Below are positions 36,510 to 48,700 of a stretch of 64,000 bases of DNA, one piece after another. A model generated the notes under the pieces. That model was not told the origin of the DNA and did not search any database. It worked only from the letters and a program-made list of their open reading frames with translations. Numbering within the stretch: the stretch's first letter is position 1; the number at the start of each line of letters is the position of its first letter. Origin of the DNA: Collybia mongolica (Eukaryota; Basidiomycota; Agaricomycetes; Agaricales; Clitocybaceae); contig JAAXNY010000017.1 of the NCBI GenBank assembly GCA_013420905.1, forward strand, positions 1,054,001-1,118,000. Reading direction: 5' to 3'. Position numbers and translations under genes: made by a program.

Positions 36510-36627
36510 ATTAGATACAGGATAAACGATGCTCTGCAAGACACTACAAAAAACTCGAGCAGTACAAAATTAGATACAAGATATACGACTCTCTGCAAGA
36601 CACTACCAAAAACTCGAGCAGTACAAG
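36510..36627. repeat. Tandem duplication, about 59-bp unit x2
   Basis: Two adjacent copies beginning TTAGATACARGATA and containing CTCTGCAAGACACTAC and AAAACTCGAGCAGTACAA. They lie between the B-side tip of the outer KDZ element and the end of its gene B. Confidence 0.75.
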
Positions 36628-36639
36628 AAACATATACAT

Positions 36640-38630
36640 TTAATGATTTTGCCTCCTCTTCGGCGCCCTGCAAATATAACATAGTTATGTATTAGTAAAA
36701 CCCTACCTAATCACGAACAAGACATACGTACCTTTCACCTTCTTTTGCATTCCGGTGCTGATTATCAGTTAACGGTACAACCTCCTTCGAAACTGTCACC
36801 TTCCAAATTCGCTGACCCCGTCCAGTCTGCAAACCCACAGGTACCTCGGCTTGTTGGTCCTTGTTTGGGCGGCCGATCGACTCGACGGTCAGAGTCGGGA
36901 CTGTCGTAGATGCCTCGACATTGGGAGCCTTTGTCGATGTTGCTTTGACAGAAGGTTTCTTCCCTGGTTTCTTCTTGGGCACCACTGGACGCTTCTTCTC
37001 CTTTGGGGCTGGACGAATTAGGAGCGACGTCACTGATGCTGGCTCCACACTTGGTGGCACGGGAGGTGTCGGTGTAGTGTTGAATGGACCTTGGGGTGGA
37101 ACCGGAAGTAACGGGCTAGCAGGAATGGGTGATGATACGACAGGTACAAGGGGCAGTGGTATATGTAACGCAGTCCCGATACTATCCTGTGGCGCAAAGC
37201 TGATCATCGAAGGAAAAATGAACGGTTGTCCATTAGCAGTCGGGGAAGTGAAGGGCGGTATATCCATCAGGGCTGTAGTATTGACAAGCGGTACTGGAGG
37301 CGCATGCAGGTCCGTCGTGAGGTTTGGAGAAGCTGTCTCTGAAGCAGGTGCTTGATTTGCTGCTGAGACTGCACTCGGCGAGGTGGCAGGATGGAGTGTG
37401 GGGTCAATAAGCGCCAAAGCATCAGGAGGTATGCCCGAGCCACCCATTGTTGAAGCGGCAGGTGCTGAGGGTGCATGGGGACAGAGCGTGTCCGTGACTA
37501 GTGGGGCGATGGGGAGAGGCTGCGGATCTGGCTGTAGGTCACATTGTTGACAGACATCTGCGCTCTCTGGTAAAGCACGAGCGGTACATTTGCCTGGTGC
37601 TAAGCACAATGTTCAACAATGTCTGCAAGCCGATCAGAAAGATGACTTACTATAGACTTGCCCAAGAAACTCCACGTAGGGTTTTAGGACGCTTTGTTCG
37701 AACAAGATGTGTGACTTCTTGAACGATGCACCAAGAAAGTTTTTACCCTCATGAAAACTAACAAGTTTGGAGGATTAGAAGGCAATTGATACAGAAAGCA
37801 ATTCTCACGCACCTAATGGTTTGAATCCGCCCACCATTCGCAGGGTCTGGGCCTCCGCACAACACGGAGAATGCCCAACCAGTTCTGAGCGCCAAGTCCC
37901 TGAAGAAGACATCAAGGATATCCGGCATGGACTCTATAGCACTGTAGTCGATGGGTCAGGGAAAGTGATGCTTGGCTGTTATGTAGACAATAAACTCACG
38001 CTGCATAAGCTTCAGGCGAAGTATCTGGTTCGGCTTTTCGCGCTTGAGCTTTGCATTTTGCGCTCTCAGCCTTGAGAGCCGCGGCTTGTGCAAATATTTC
38101 CTGGCGCACTTCTTCCGGCTCCATATTGAACACATCTTGCGTGAGTTTTTTGACAATATTCAGGCGGTCTTCCTTCTTGATTCCTCGCTCTTCGATCTCT
38201 GTCTTGACAAGTGGCTGGACCTTCTCCTTGTAGAAAAGTTTTGAGTAAACTTCCACAGGCTGATGGGAACGCGTTGGTGGCATAAGTGGCTCAATTTTAA
38301 TTGAAGCTTTTTTCTTGTTCAAATTTCGATTATTAAACCAATTCTTGAGTTGCTGGGAAACTGTCAGTGTGAGAATTCTATGAATAGCCAGGGTCAACTT
38401 ACAAGTTTCCGTTGCCGTAATGCTTCCGCCGCTAGGTCGCGAGAAGGGTGACCTGGAGGCTCACATTCGGCCTCGGCTACTCCTGCTTCAGGCCAGCGTG
38501 TAAACCAATCACGATCAAGCTCCACCCAAAATTCGGCCACTTTTTTCGCTTTCTGGTACTCTGAGAATTTTGAAAGGTGCCCAGTCAACCACACTTGCTG
38601 TTCAGGGGTTGTTTTCTGTGGAGGCGCCAT
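36640..38630 (-). CDS. KDZ-element accessory gene B (outer copy)
   Basis: Six exons on the minus strand, 38630-38403, 38352-38000, 37941-37813, 37757-37651, 37599-36732 and 36667-36640, give 570 residues with no stop or frameshift. N-terminal helical box LDRDWFTRWPE, then QLKNWFNNRNLNKKK, which resembles the recognition helix of a homeodomain. Next comes a charged segment (TEIEERGIKKEDRLNIVKK), a conserved core (FRDLALRTGWAFSVLCGGPD), a long Pro/Thr-rich low-complexity region and a basic tail ending APKRRQNH. The same six-exon plan, with exons 3 and 4 of identical length (129 and 107 nt), occurs in the inner element. Probably a nuclear DNA-binding partner of the transposase; this is inference from context and composition. 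Confidence 0.82.
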
Positions 38631-38701
38631 GTTTGTTTCACGCCCAATACAGATTGATAGACCCCATGTGGTTCGAAGATCTTACCGGACATCTCCAATA
38701 A

Positions 38702-38711
38702 ACTGTACAGT
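38702..38711. promoter_or_regulatory. Palindrome ACTGTACAGT between divergent B and C
   Basis: Perfect 10-bp palindrome in the short interval between the starts of genes B and C. The same palindrome lies in the equivalent interval of the inner element (52505-52514). Confidence 0.5.
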
Positions 38712-38801
38712 ACACCAAACCCTATTCAATTGTACCCACTAACCCAATGGAGTCAACGGAGCTTTTTGCACTCGATCACCCCACCTTGATCAACCCAACC
38801 T

Positions 38802-39782
38802 TTGGCTCGCACACCCAACACCACTGTATCCAATGCCCTGGACCTTCCGCAGGTCCGCACTTATCTCGCTCAGCTGGGCGTCACCATCGGTAAGTTGTTT
38901 TTCTTGTTTGGTTATCTTATGGGGCTAACCCGGGCATCAGATGACAATGAGTTGAACCAAATCAGGGCGTTAGGCCACGGTCAGGTTTTGCCGCTCTACA
39001 CTCCACATTGTGAGTCATTCCTTAACTGTAACACCCACCACCTTACGAAAAGCCTCTCACCAGCGAACAACACCAACCGCCGCAACACAAACCCAGCTGC
39101 AATCCCAACTGCAATCGTGATCGCAGCACACGAGTCTGATGTTGAGGCCGATGTAATTGTGATTGAGTCTGATGATGAGGCCACTCCCTCGAATGCTCCA
39201 ACCGCTGCACCTGCTGTAGCACCCGTTGCGGCACCTGCTCCGCCTGCTCCTGCCGCTGCTCCTGTTGTGGCACCCGTTGCACCCATTCTTGCTGCTGCAC
39301 CCATTGCGGCACCCTTTGCTTCACCTACCGCTGCTCCTGCCACTCAGGCCGCTCTCTCAGCTCTTGCTGCCCATATCCCCCCTCATCCTCCTGCTGTGCA
39401 GGAATCAACACCGGCAATCATTTGCCCCACCTGCCATACTGGTTATGGCCTGACAGCTATCAAGCTGCCCGATCCCTGGTATGTCGTGTTTACGGGACGT
39501 ATGGTTGGCCTATTCGCGACTGCGTGAGTCCTCTTTGTCATAACTTAAAGTCCTCCTGATTAATGGAATGTCATTAGCCATGAAGCCAATGAGCAGGTCA
39601 TCTATGTTAGAGGTGGCGCGCGTAAGCAGTACGACACCTATGATCAAGCCCTGGAGGCGTTCTGTAACGCAACACTCCTGGGCAAGGTCACGGTGCGCCT
39701 TGGGAAGAACGACCAGGCTCTGCTGGATGCCAAGCAGGCAGAAGAACAAGCTGCTGCCGCTCGTGGTGCCGGAGCTGCTTAG
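38802..39782 (+). CDS. KDZ-element accessory gene C: RNase H1-N/viroplasmin-like
   Basis: Exons ...-38889, 38941-39009, 39064-39523 and 39578-39782 join in phase; the first exon has no in-frame ATG (the frame is open from about 38790), so the true start is unresolved. After an Ala/Pro-rich spacer with a possible SUMO-interacting motif (DVIVIESDDE) comes a Cys pair (ICPTC), then PWYVVFTGRMVGLF and, across the last intron, a segment with YDTYDQALEAF. This pattern, an aromatic WYVV strand with GR.VG and later a YxTxxxAxxAF helix, is that of the small RNA-DNA hybrid-binding domain of RNase H1 and caulimovirus viroplasmin. No RNase H catalytic domain follows. A degraded copy sits at the same place in the inner element. 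Confidence 0.65.
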
Positions 39783-39929
39783 GGAACGGGCTCGGCGACA
39801 GGGCGAGGGGCTATTTTTTGGACATTTCTTGTATTGTAAAACCACCTGTCGTATCATCTATACAGTGCTATCATGTATCATAACATCTATACAGTGCTAT
39901 TTTTTGTTAACATTACACGGCGCGCATTA

Positions 39930-40665
39930 TTAAGAACAGGGTAATGACAGATATACAAGTAATTTTTGAGAATGACTTACAACGAGTTCATCAGCCATGG
40001 CAACACACAAGATATCCTCCAAGGCCTTGATAACAGCAGAAATTCGCAGTGAAATTTCCTTACATCGCTTCAACTGTGTCCCTACCCCAGCAATTTGAAG
40101 AATTGCATCCTCATATCGTCGAATCGACTTTTGAAGCTGTGAAACAAGGATGATTTCGTCGCAAAACATGTTGTAGTCAAGACTGACGAGGTAGCAGTGG
40201 TAGAGGTTGTCGATGTAATGGAACGGTGAAATCCCAATGAGTGCGGAAAATTTCGAGTCAATACATTCGGCCAGTCTGCACCAGGTGTCAAGGTTGTCAA
40301 GTTTCCTGGATTGAACGTCAGTATATAGATGATGATCTATACCCTAACTCACAATGCCAATACATTTCCTTTGGGTGTCGATAACGGCACCTCTTCCGCA
40401 TGTGTGCGCGGATACATTTCAAATGTACTATGACAACATGTGAGCGGATAAACCACACTTGGTTAGATCTACTTACCGTCGAGCGTTCTCCCTCTCTTTT
40501 ACACTTCGCCACGCTCGAATAACCTTCTTCGCTCTAGCCACAACGTTATCAGTGCTTTGACTTCAAGAAAACAGGAACCACTTACTTGTCATAGTGACGT
40601 TTACTCTTTGCCCGGTTTGCTTGCCGTTTCTCTTCAGGGGTGTGGTAAAGTTTTGGTCGTCCCAT
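39930..40665 (-). CDS. KDZ-element accessory gene A (outer copy)
   Basis: Starts MGRPKLYHTPEEKRQANRA at 40665 (exon 40665-40586), continues AKKVIRAWRSVKERENARR in a second exon, and ends with a C-terminal domain at about 40300-39930 (SIRRYEDAILQIAGVGTQL). The intron structure between 40500 and 40300 is not resolved. The N-terminal GRPKLYHTPE motif followed by a basic run resembles a short DNA-binding basic region. The inner element has the clear counterpart at 51163. Function unknown. Confidence 0.65.
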
Positions 40666-40718
40666 TTGGAGTCTAAGAGTGAGCGGCGTTACATCCAAGT
40701 TAAGCCTGGATGATTGAA

Positions 40719-40734
40719 CTGTCTGACCTTTACT
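40719..40734. promoter_or_regulatory. Conserved 16-mer between A and D
   Basis: CTGTCTGACCTTTACT upstream of gene A and gene D. The exact inverse occurs in the matching interval of the inner element (51090-51105), although the surrounding sequence has diverged. Confidence 0.5.
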
Positions 40735-41056
40735 AACTTTCTGACTTTTACTTCTGGAGTGTCATTTCACTGTCAATTTACAGATATAAATTCATATTGC
40801 TTTGAGTCAATACTTCGAAGAATTTCCAAGATTTTCTACTGCATGCTACAGCTGTTCTACAACATTTATTAGTGAGTTTTGTCGGTCTGTAGAAAGTTAT
40901 GGAAAGTTTGTACCTTGTTTGGTACCTTCCTTGGCCTTCTATTCGAACCCAACCAACCATCCACCCCCTTCTTTCCCCCTGCTTTTTCCACCCATCCAAT
41001 CCATTTTGCTTTGCACTACTGGAAGAAATTATTCTAAGTTTAACTGTAAGCGTCTT

Positions 41057-41721
41057 ATGTCTCCATTCAGCATTGATCGATTGCTAACCGTGGACCCTAG
41101 ATCTATGATGACATCTCTTTTTCACAAGCCTCCTGCGGGCCGAAACATCTTTCCAAAAGGCTGGGTCACAACTCAGGAGCAGGGAAATTTCGTCACGTTC
41201 CTTGCCCCTTTCTACAGAGCCGCATGCCAAACAGGGTTGTGTGGAGAGTTCCTTGACCAAGTGTATAGACTCTGGTTTGATAGGTTTCCTGTCACAGTCA
41301 AGAGCGAGGATCCAGATGACTTGGAATATGCTATCGCAGCTCAAAAAAAGGTGACGACTTCCAGTCTGACCATCATCTATGCTAATGCTGTCTTTTAGTT
41401 TGTCTCGAACAAACTGCTCTGGGCCGGGGCATGTATGAAAGCAAACCTTGATGAGCGCTGGGAGGATCTCTTGATGCTTGAGGCTGATCGCGCACGCAGG
41501 GTAAGTTCATTTTATGAACGTAATCTTGGTGGTTGCCTTACCTCTTCTCATAGCGCGATCATTACTATGCATGTCGAGAATTGGGATACCATCTCATGGG
41601 GCATCAGTACATGGTGACGATTGATAATGAGGAAGACAAGCTACCCATCCCTGCAGAAGAGTTCCTACGAAGGTGGGATGAGTTGATGACCGATGATGCC
41701 AATATTTACAAGCCATTTTAG
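41057..41721 (+). CDS. KDZ-element accessory gene D (outer copy)
   Basis: Best model starts at ATG 41057 (MSPFSIDRLLTVDPRS), exon to about 41349, then an exon beginning FVSNKLLWAGACMKANLDE and a last exon beginning RDHYYACRELGYHLMGHQY, ending at TAG 41721. Upstream sequence is open in the same frame from 40802 but without ATG. The core QVYRLWFDRFPV matches IWFERWP in the inner copy and resembles the WF.RWP box of gene B, so B and D may share a helical domain. No catalytic motif seen. Confidence 0.65.
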
Positions 41722-42060
41722 AACTTGATATCTACTCCTGTAACATTTATTTTCCAACATGTATTATTTGTTGTCGTGGCGCGTCACATTGCCTGTATCA
41801 CATGAACAGGTCACGTTACATCCCGATCCGTGTTTAATGCTCTAGGCATTTACGTTGAATCTTCTCATGCCCAACTTGTCCTCCTGTTATCAACCCTCCT
41901 ATCTGAATGCCTTCCTGCGCGCGCCTTATTACATTCTGGTTTCTCTTCCCGCTCAGCTTCTGATAACAAGCAACCCCTGTTGACGGCCACCCAACACAGT
42001 CGAAGGGGTTTGGTGGTGGTTAAATAGCACAAGGTATGCCCCTCATCTTGCTAGCTCACA

Positions 42061-44611
42061 ATGCCTGCGAATAAAAGACGACGTCCTGAGATAGATATCT
42101 ACCATAGCTCTGGACCATCGGAATCGGAACATGCGCCAGAAATCATTCATCGCCACACTGCCATCGAACCCACCACAGGTACAGACCGGGGTGTATCTCA
42201 AGCACGCAGCTATTTTGCGGTACCCAACATACAGCCTGCAAAATTAACTGCACCTTCAGTCCAGTCTTTTCTTCACGAGATGGATTGCAGTAACTATTCT
42301 TTTGGTGATGGCGAGACGGATGGGGGTATGGACAACAACGACAATGACGACGACGACGACAGCGCTGGCGAATATCCATACAACTGGTTAGACCCAAATT
42401 TTGTCCACGGAAGGGTTGACGAAAACGAGGAACGTACAAAGAGAAAAAGAACTGCTGCAATGGTACGTCTAATTCAGAATGACAGGAGCTCTAGTTTAAC
42501 ATTCCGCAGGATACACCGCTTCTTCTCTTCATACCAGAGATCGACACTTACCTCAAGGAACTCATTCGTCTTGAAGCGTGTCATGCTCCGCGTACTGGAG
42601 ATGTTTTCGAATGTTCCCGATGCACTGTTGGGGCTCTCAAATTATATCGTTGCTCTGACTGCTTTGAGCTCCACACCATGTGTTCTGTCTGTATTGTCAG
42701 TACTCATGTGGCATCTCCTTTTCACCAGATTAAGGTTGTTGTGTTTCCTGATCTGCGAAACTGTTCAAAGCTGACATTGACCTAGGAATGGACAGGAACA
42801 TTCTGGGCTACCATGTCGCTGAAAGCCTTGGGTCTGCGGATTCAGCTCAACCACCCGCCAGGCCAGCGCTGCCTCAAGCCTATCAAAGCCTTTAATGATG
42901 ACTTTGTGGTCATTGACATCGACGGAATTCATAGCGTTGGAGTTGACTACTGCGACTGTCATCATGTACGCCCTCGTCTGATCCAACTCTTACGTGCGCG
43001 CCTGTACCCAGCCACAACAAAGAATCCCAAGACGGCTGCAACCTTCCGTGTCTTAGAGCATTTTCATATACTATCATTCATGTCGAAGATCTCAGGGTTC
43101 GAATTTTACGCTACATTGTCGTGCTGTGTTGATAACACAGGCACCTCCCCTCCTCCAGTAAGTGTATTATAAATTAAAAGACCAGATTCTCGTGCTAATT
43201 ATTGTGTAATAGTATTGATATGTTGCATTCATGAGAATGGTACGAGAGTGGCGGCACTTGAAGCTGCTCAAATGTTCTGGACGAGGCCATGATCCTTCAG
43301 GAGTAAAGGGGACAACAGTGGGCGAGTGTGCGGTTCTTTGCCCGGCCTGTCCACAGCCGGGAAAGAATCTTCCGGAAGGTTGGAGGGATGCTCCAGAGCA
43401 CAAACAGTACGTAACATATCCTATCGCGTTCACTAGCCATAACTGACTGAACATTCAGGTGGCTCTATACACTTTTTTTGGGGATCAACGCGAACTTCCG
43501 TTTGAAACGTCTTGACATTTCTAATGACCAACGGGACCCAGGCTTCAATCACAGTTATGCATATGTTGTTGAGGAGACCAAGTTCAAATCTCACCTCGAG
43601 GAATATGGCAAAAAAATTCCTGTCGAGCCAGCGAGCACATGTAATAATTATGATGCTATCAAATCTGCTAACTCTCGTGGTGGAAAAGGCCTTGCGTCGA
43701 GCGGTGCAGGGACGATTGACTGCAGCCGGCATGACATGAAGCGGCCTGTGTCGGTTGGAGATTTGCAGAAAGGCGAGCGGTCGGCTACATTCCCTCCCGA
43801 ATGATAATTGAGTTGCTGATTTTTGTATATAGCTACGTTAACATGGACTATATTTTCTTGTCAAGCCTTGCTCAAAATGCCCCGAAACATATTCTTGTCT
43901 CATACGATATCGTGTGCCAGTGGATGCGCAACCTCCTCACCCAGTGCTCAATATACCCTGACCCAGACCTCATTGAACGATTCATTATCAATTACCTGAT
44001 TCCAAAATTTCACATCCCTGCGCACCAACCCATTTGCCACATTATGTACTCATTCAACTACACCCCGAATGTCGGGCACACTGACGGTGAAGCACCGGAA
44101 CGTGGTTGGGCAGCGATGAACCCTGTCGCTAATAGTACAAAGGAGATGGGGCCTGGCTCTCGACGTGACACACTCGATGATCATTTTGGTGATATCAACT
44201 GGAGAAAGATCACAGGAATGGGTATGTTGCTCACTTCCAATGCAATATTAAATACTCATAGGTTTTATAGCTGCTGCTTTTCTCCGTAAGGTCAAGGAGG
44301 CTGTCGACGAGCGTTCTGAACAGGTTGAGGCTTTCCAAGAATTTGACTCGTCGCTTCCTTCAGAGTCTACTCGGTCGTGGACTCTGATGGTGCAAGCATG
44401 GGAGCGAGATTGGACGCAACCCAATCCTTTTGAAAGCAAACAGCGCCGTGAGTTAAACATTTTTACCCTGCCCAAAATATAACTAACGAATATACCAGGT
44501 ATCACAGAGAACCAAGTTCGCCTTGAATTGGCCCAAGATGATGCATCGTCAATTCGAAATTCCTCTCACGTGGTTCACGAGCATCTACCAGCGAGTGTTC
44601 TTATTACCCAG
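42061..44611 (+). pseudogene. KDZ transposase of outer element, N-terminal part
   Basis: Exons 42061-42462, 42510-42734, 42786-43157, 43213-43406, 43459-43779, 43833-44221, 44271-44447 and 44499-44611. The acidic N-terminus is followed by the CxC2 cysteine cluster (CSRCTVGALKLYRCSDC, CSVCIVSTH) and the KDZ core: IKSANSRGGKGLASSGAG, then SYDIVCQWMRNL, GHTDGEAPERGWAAMNPVA and GPGSRRDTLDDHFGD. The frame stops at 44611, where the inner KDZ element is inserted; the protein resumes at 55577. A second lesion is TGA at 43216-43218, where the inner copy has Arg in DRYHAFLRM. Either lesion alone would abolish the full protein. Confidence 0.9.
44605..44611. repeat. Target-site duplication TACCCAG, left
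   Basis: Identical 7-mer at 55570-55576. It is part of the transposase codons ATT-ACC-CAG. Confidence 0.9.
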
Positions 44612-44629
44612 CACTAGAGGCTGGCCGTC

Positions 44630-45741
44630 TGATACATCAAGCCCTGTAATTAGCATTTATACGTGATGTATGTAAAGCTGAAATTACAGGTCTTTTTGAT
44701 ACATGGATCAACGCTACTTACATTGGGTTCAGAGGCTGCCATATGCCCAAGGGCGGGGGGCGGGAGTTGGTTTGTTGTTGGTTTGTTGTTGGTTTGTAGT
44801 TCACCGCCCTGCGCCCTTCATCTATTTCTGGCTTCGATCGATTATTCTGTTTGACAGATCTGCGTTGTGTCTGTGCAATTGATGGTTCCGTTTGACAGAT
44901 CCGCGTTGCCCTCCGTCTTGTCTTCTGTCTTCCGTCGTTTATGCCTGTCCCCATATCTTCCGTCTTCCGTCTTTCATGTTTGTCCTTATGTTTTTCCTGG
45001 AAATGACATAAAATTTTTATTGCATTGAAATCATCAATATACAGCATTGAGACAGGCAAATATGCTAAGATCTGCGTGATCGTTCCTCTACAACCGAGCC
45101 CTCAATCCTGTGATGAATCAATGGCTGTCAGTGCCACAGATCGCATGATACAGGCAGCGTACCGCTCGTGAGACCATTGACAGCTGATGTCGTACAGTAT
45201 GAAAAGAGTTGGAGCATTATCGCGCCCAGTGGATGCGAGAGCGGACAATCTACCATCGTTGCGTCAGAAAGGAACAAAGTGGCGAAAGGAGTGGAGGCGT
45301 ACTGTCTTTCCTCCTGTGGAATGCAAGCCTGAGTTGGGGCGTCAATGGGCAGTTGAGAGCCGGCCCGTTCATCACTGCAGTGTTCAGCAAGTGATAACGT
45401 ATGGGAGACGCCAGATGAGAAATCGGCTATGGAAGGTAGGTGAAGCTACAGATGATGAGTTAGGCGATGCAGGAAAACGTACCCGTCATTAGGAAGGGGA
45501 GCGTTAGGAAGGGGAGCGATAGGAAGTTGGGAGGATAAGAACAGGAGCGCGCACGTTGAAATTTTTCAACCAGCTCACATGATCCACAACACCAGGAACG
45601 TGACTCGGGCGCGACGTTTGTGTTGAAAAATTTTCAACCAGCTCACATGATTCACCGCAGTAGGAACGTGACTCAAACGCGACTGCTCTTTTCACCCTTG
45701 CATATGCACTTGCTCACAAAAATATATATTGATCGACTGTC
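44630..45741. other. KDZ-side terminal region of inner element
   Basis: About 1.1 kb between the inner element's tip and the end of its transposase gene. I see no supported gene. It holds a duplicated TTTGTTGTTGG block (44769-44796), a pyrimidine-rich stretch of CTTCCGTC units (about 44910-44985) and the 67-bp tandem repeat listed separately. Confidence 0.5.
45555..45688. repeat. Tandem duplication, about 67-bp unit x2
   Basis: Two copies, each starting with the palindrome-like GTTGAAAnnTTTTCAACC and containing CAGCTCACATGAT and AGGAACGTGACT. They lie just beyond the 3' end of the inner transposase gene. Confidence 0.8.
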
Positions 45742-48700
45742 TTATTCCCCATCGACACTATTTCCACGCAGAAGTGCATATGCGTCAGCCCACACGTGTC
45801 TACAGTGTGCCAACATGGACACGCGAACGTCAGCCTGCCGAAACGCGTATGCAGCCTGTCCATCCTGGTTCCCGTCATTACGGCTCTGCGCCGCGCTAGC
45901 CCGTCCCCTCCACATGTCGATCTCCCAACCAAACGAGGCTTCCACACGCCGCATCTCTTCTTCCAGCAAAATACATTCCTCTTGCCAACGATGGGCACGA
46001 GCGCGAGCCTTGCACCATTCTAGGCGGAGAGCTAAGCAATGAGGCCTCGGTTAGATTTGTCACCAACATCAATGTGTGATATCAGCTTACCTTCTTGCAT
46101 TCCAGCACTACTATCCCCCACACCTGTTGTCCGCCAAATCCAGGACATCGTACGTCGACCTTCACTCACACCCTCGACCTGAGCTGCAGTGAGTGTGCGG
46201 ACATCCTCATCGAGCAAGGGCTGCAAATTCTCTTCCCATGTTGACTCCAAAAGTGGGTCGGCCAGCTTCGCAAGTGCCGCACGCGTTAGACGGTATCGTC
46301 CAACACTGCCCTTGATCCGCTGATCAACACCCAAGATCAGCGATAGGCTGCGCGTGATCATCCGCTGCCCTCGAGCATGAAGATTCTTTGACTTGTATAG
46401 TTGTGATGAAAGAAGGAGGAGCCGCCGAAGCTCGCTGAGTAGGTCAAGAGCTTGCGAATAGCGGAGGCGCCACTCATACCGCAGTAGTCGTCGTTCACGA
46501 CAGATTGAGGTAACCTGTGATGGGAGCATCAGTTTGAAATCTTCCGCTTCGACTGGTTCCCCTCCGCCTTCCTCGTCATCTTTGGCACGCAACGCGGCGA
46601 CGCCAGGCATGTAGAGTACCTGCACTTCGCACCACGCATCGATCTTCCTGCGTAGCACATTCTTTCGCTCGAGGATCTTTGCGCGTTGGAGGTTGGTCGA
46701 GTGGAGACCTAGGCTGGCGCTATCCAAGCGTAAACGGTATCTGCGTAGATAGAGAAAACTCAGCATCGGCTAGTAGGCAATATGTGGTACAACTTACTGC
46801 TGGTTCTCGAGTTCGATACCTTGAGTAATGAGCATGCTCGCAGTGATGTTGTTATGGATGATGATGGCCTTCCCACCCTCGAGGTCGGCCTTATCTTCTT
46901 CAGCCAATTGGAGTCGGACTTGATGTTCCGAGATGGCTAGATTCCACCATATGAGAAAAGATCGCGCGGTGAGAATAGACACGTACTTGATAATGCTGCA
47001 TAAAATGGATTCGGCTTCGTGTTGTCATCCTCCCAAGCTTCCACGCAGGTAGACCATTCCTTGACGCTCGCCTCAGGCAAAGACATGTTGAACTCTTCAA
47101 ATGCCAAGAGGTGCTGATCCCGTGCAGGGACCGCCTCTTTCACCTTGCGCAAAAATGTTACAGCTAGAATCAAAATGATTGTCAATGTCCCATGATGTAC
47201 ATGCCGCGATAAGCTGACTTACCCATAGACGAGACTTTCCGCCAATTATAGTCGCCGAAGTGGTCGTCCAATGTATCGCGTCGAGATCCCGGACCCATCT
47301 CCTTTGTACTACTGGCCACAGCATTTGTCGCTGCCCATCCTCGCTCCGGTGCCTCACCATCAGTGCGTCCAACGTGGCGGCTCCAGTTGAGTGAAAAAGA
47401 AGCTTGGCAGAGGAGAACATGTGCGGCCAGATGAAACTTTGGAACAGCAAAGGCGATAAAAAGATTCCAAAATGGGACCGTAAAACCTTCGGAGTAGATG
47501 GCCACGCGCTTCCTAAGGTTGCGTGACCATTGACAGGCGATATCGTATGAGATCAGAGCACGGTGAGGGGGATTGTGGCGCAGTGTTGACAAGAAAAAGT
47601 AGTCCATATTGACGTAGCTATAGAATCACATGTGAAAAGATAGCATGAATAAGCTGGAATTCCACGTACCGCTCGCCTTTCTGCAAATCCCCAACCGCGC
47701 TAGGGCGCTTCATGTCATGCCGGATGCAGTCGACAGCTCCGAGTCCGCTTGCGTCAGTACCCTTGCCTCCACGCATGCTTGCCGATTTCAATGCGTCGTG
47801 ATTGTTGCAGGTGCTGGTGTCATCGGGAATTTTATCGCCATAAAGCTGGAGGTGTTGCTTGAATCGTGCTTCATTGACGACGTAGGCGAATCCGTGGTTC
47901 AGCCCAGGATCACGTTCAGGTGAGGACACATTTAAGCGTTTGAGGCGGAAGTTGGCGTCGATCCCCAAGAATAATGTAAATAACCATCTACATTAAGAGT
48001 CAGAAATCAAACGTTGAACAAAACCAGTCCCCAACTTACTGTTGACCTTCAGGGCGCTCCTTCCAGTCAGCCGGGAGGTTGATTCCGGGCCGCGGGCAGG
48101 CGGGACAAAGTACTGCACATTCGCCCTCTTCTGTGCCACGCACACCTGAGGGGTCGTGCCCACGACCCATTCGCTTCAGAAGCCGAACGTGACGCCATTC
48201 TCGGACCATTCTGAGGAACGCATGATAACGATCCTATAATTGACATTCAGCTAGCTGGATGGGCGCCGAAAAGAGGATACATACAGGTGGGGGGTTGGTC
48301 CCAGTGTTGTCGGTTTGTCGCGCGATTGTGTAGTAGAACTCAAAGGCCGAGACCTTTGACATGAAGCTCAACATCTGGAAATGCTTCAGGATGGCGAAGG
48401 TGGCAGCCGTCTTCGGATCTAAGATGGATGCAGGGAAAAGGCCCGCGCGCAGAAGCTGTATGTATCGTTGCTGCGCGTACTGACAGTCACAAAAAGCCAA
48501 AGAGACCGAGTGGATCCCGTTGACATCCAGAACAACAAATTCGTCGTTTCTAGGTGCCGGATTGGCACACACAGCATCGACACCATGCCCCAGTTGAATC
48601 CGCACACCAAGTGCTTTGAGGTGGGTGTCCTTGAAGAAGAACCCATTCCATTCCTACGAAGGAAGGGCGAGCGCGTGGTCAATATTGGCATGAAGCCCCC

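Noticed and set aside
36411..36640. CACTA at 36406 as the left end of the outer element
   Set aside because: The target duplication and the 18-bp tip rule place the end at 35724; CACTA here is internal.
38996..39343. Ala/Gly-rich minus-strand frame
   Set aside because: Antisense of the Ala/Pro-rich spacer of gene C.
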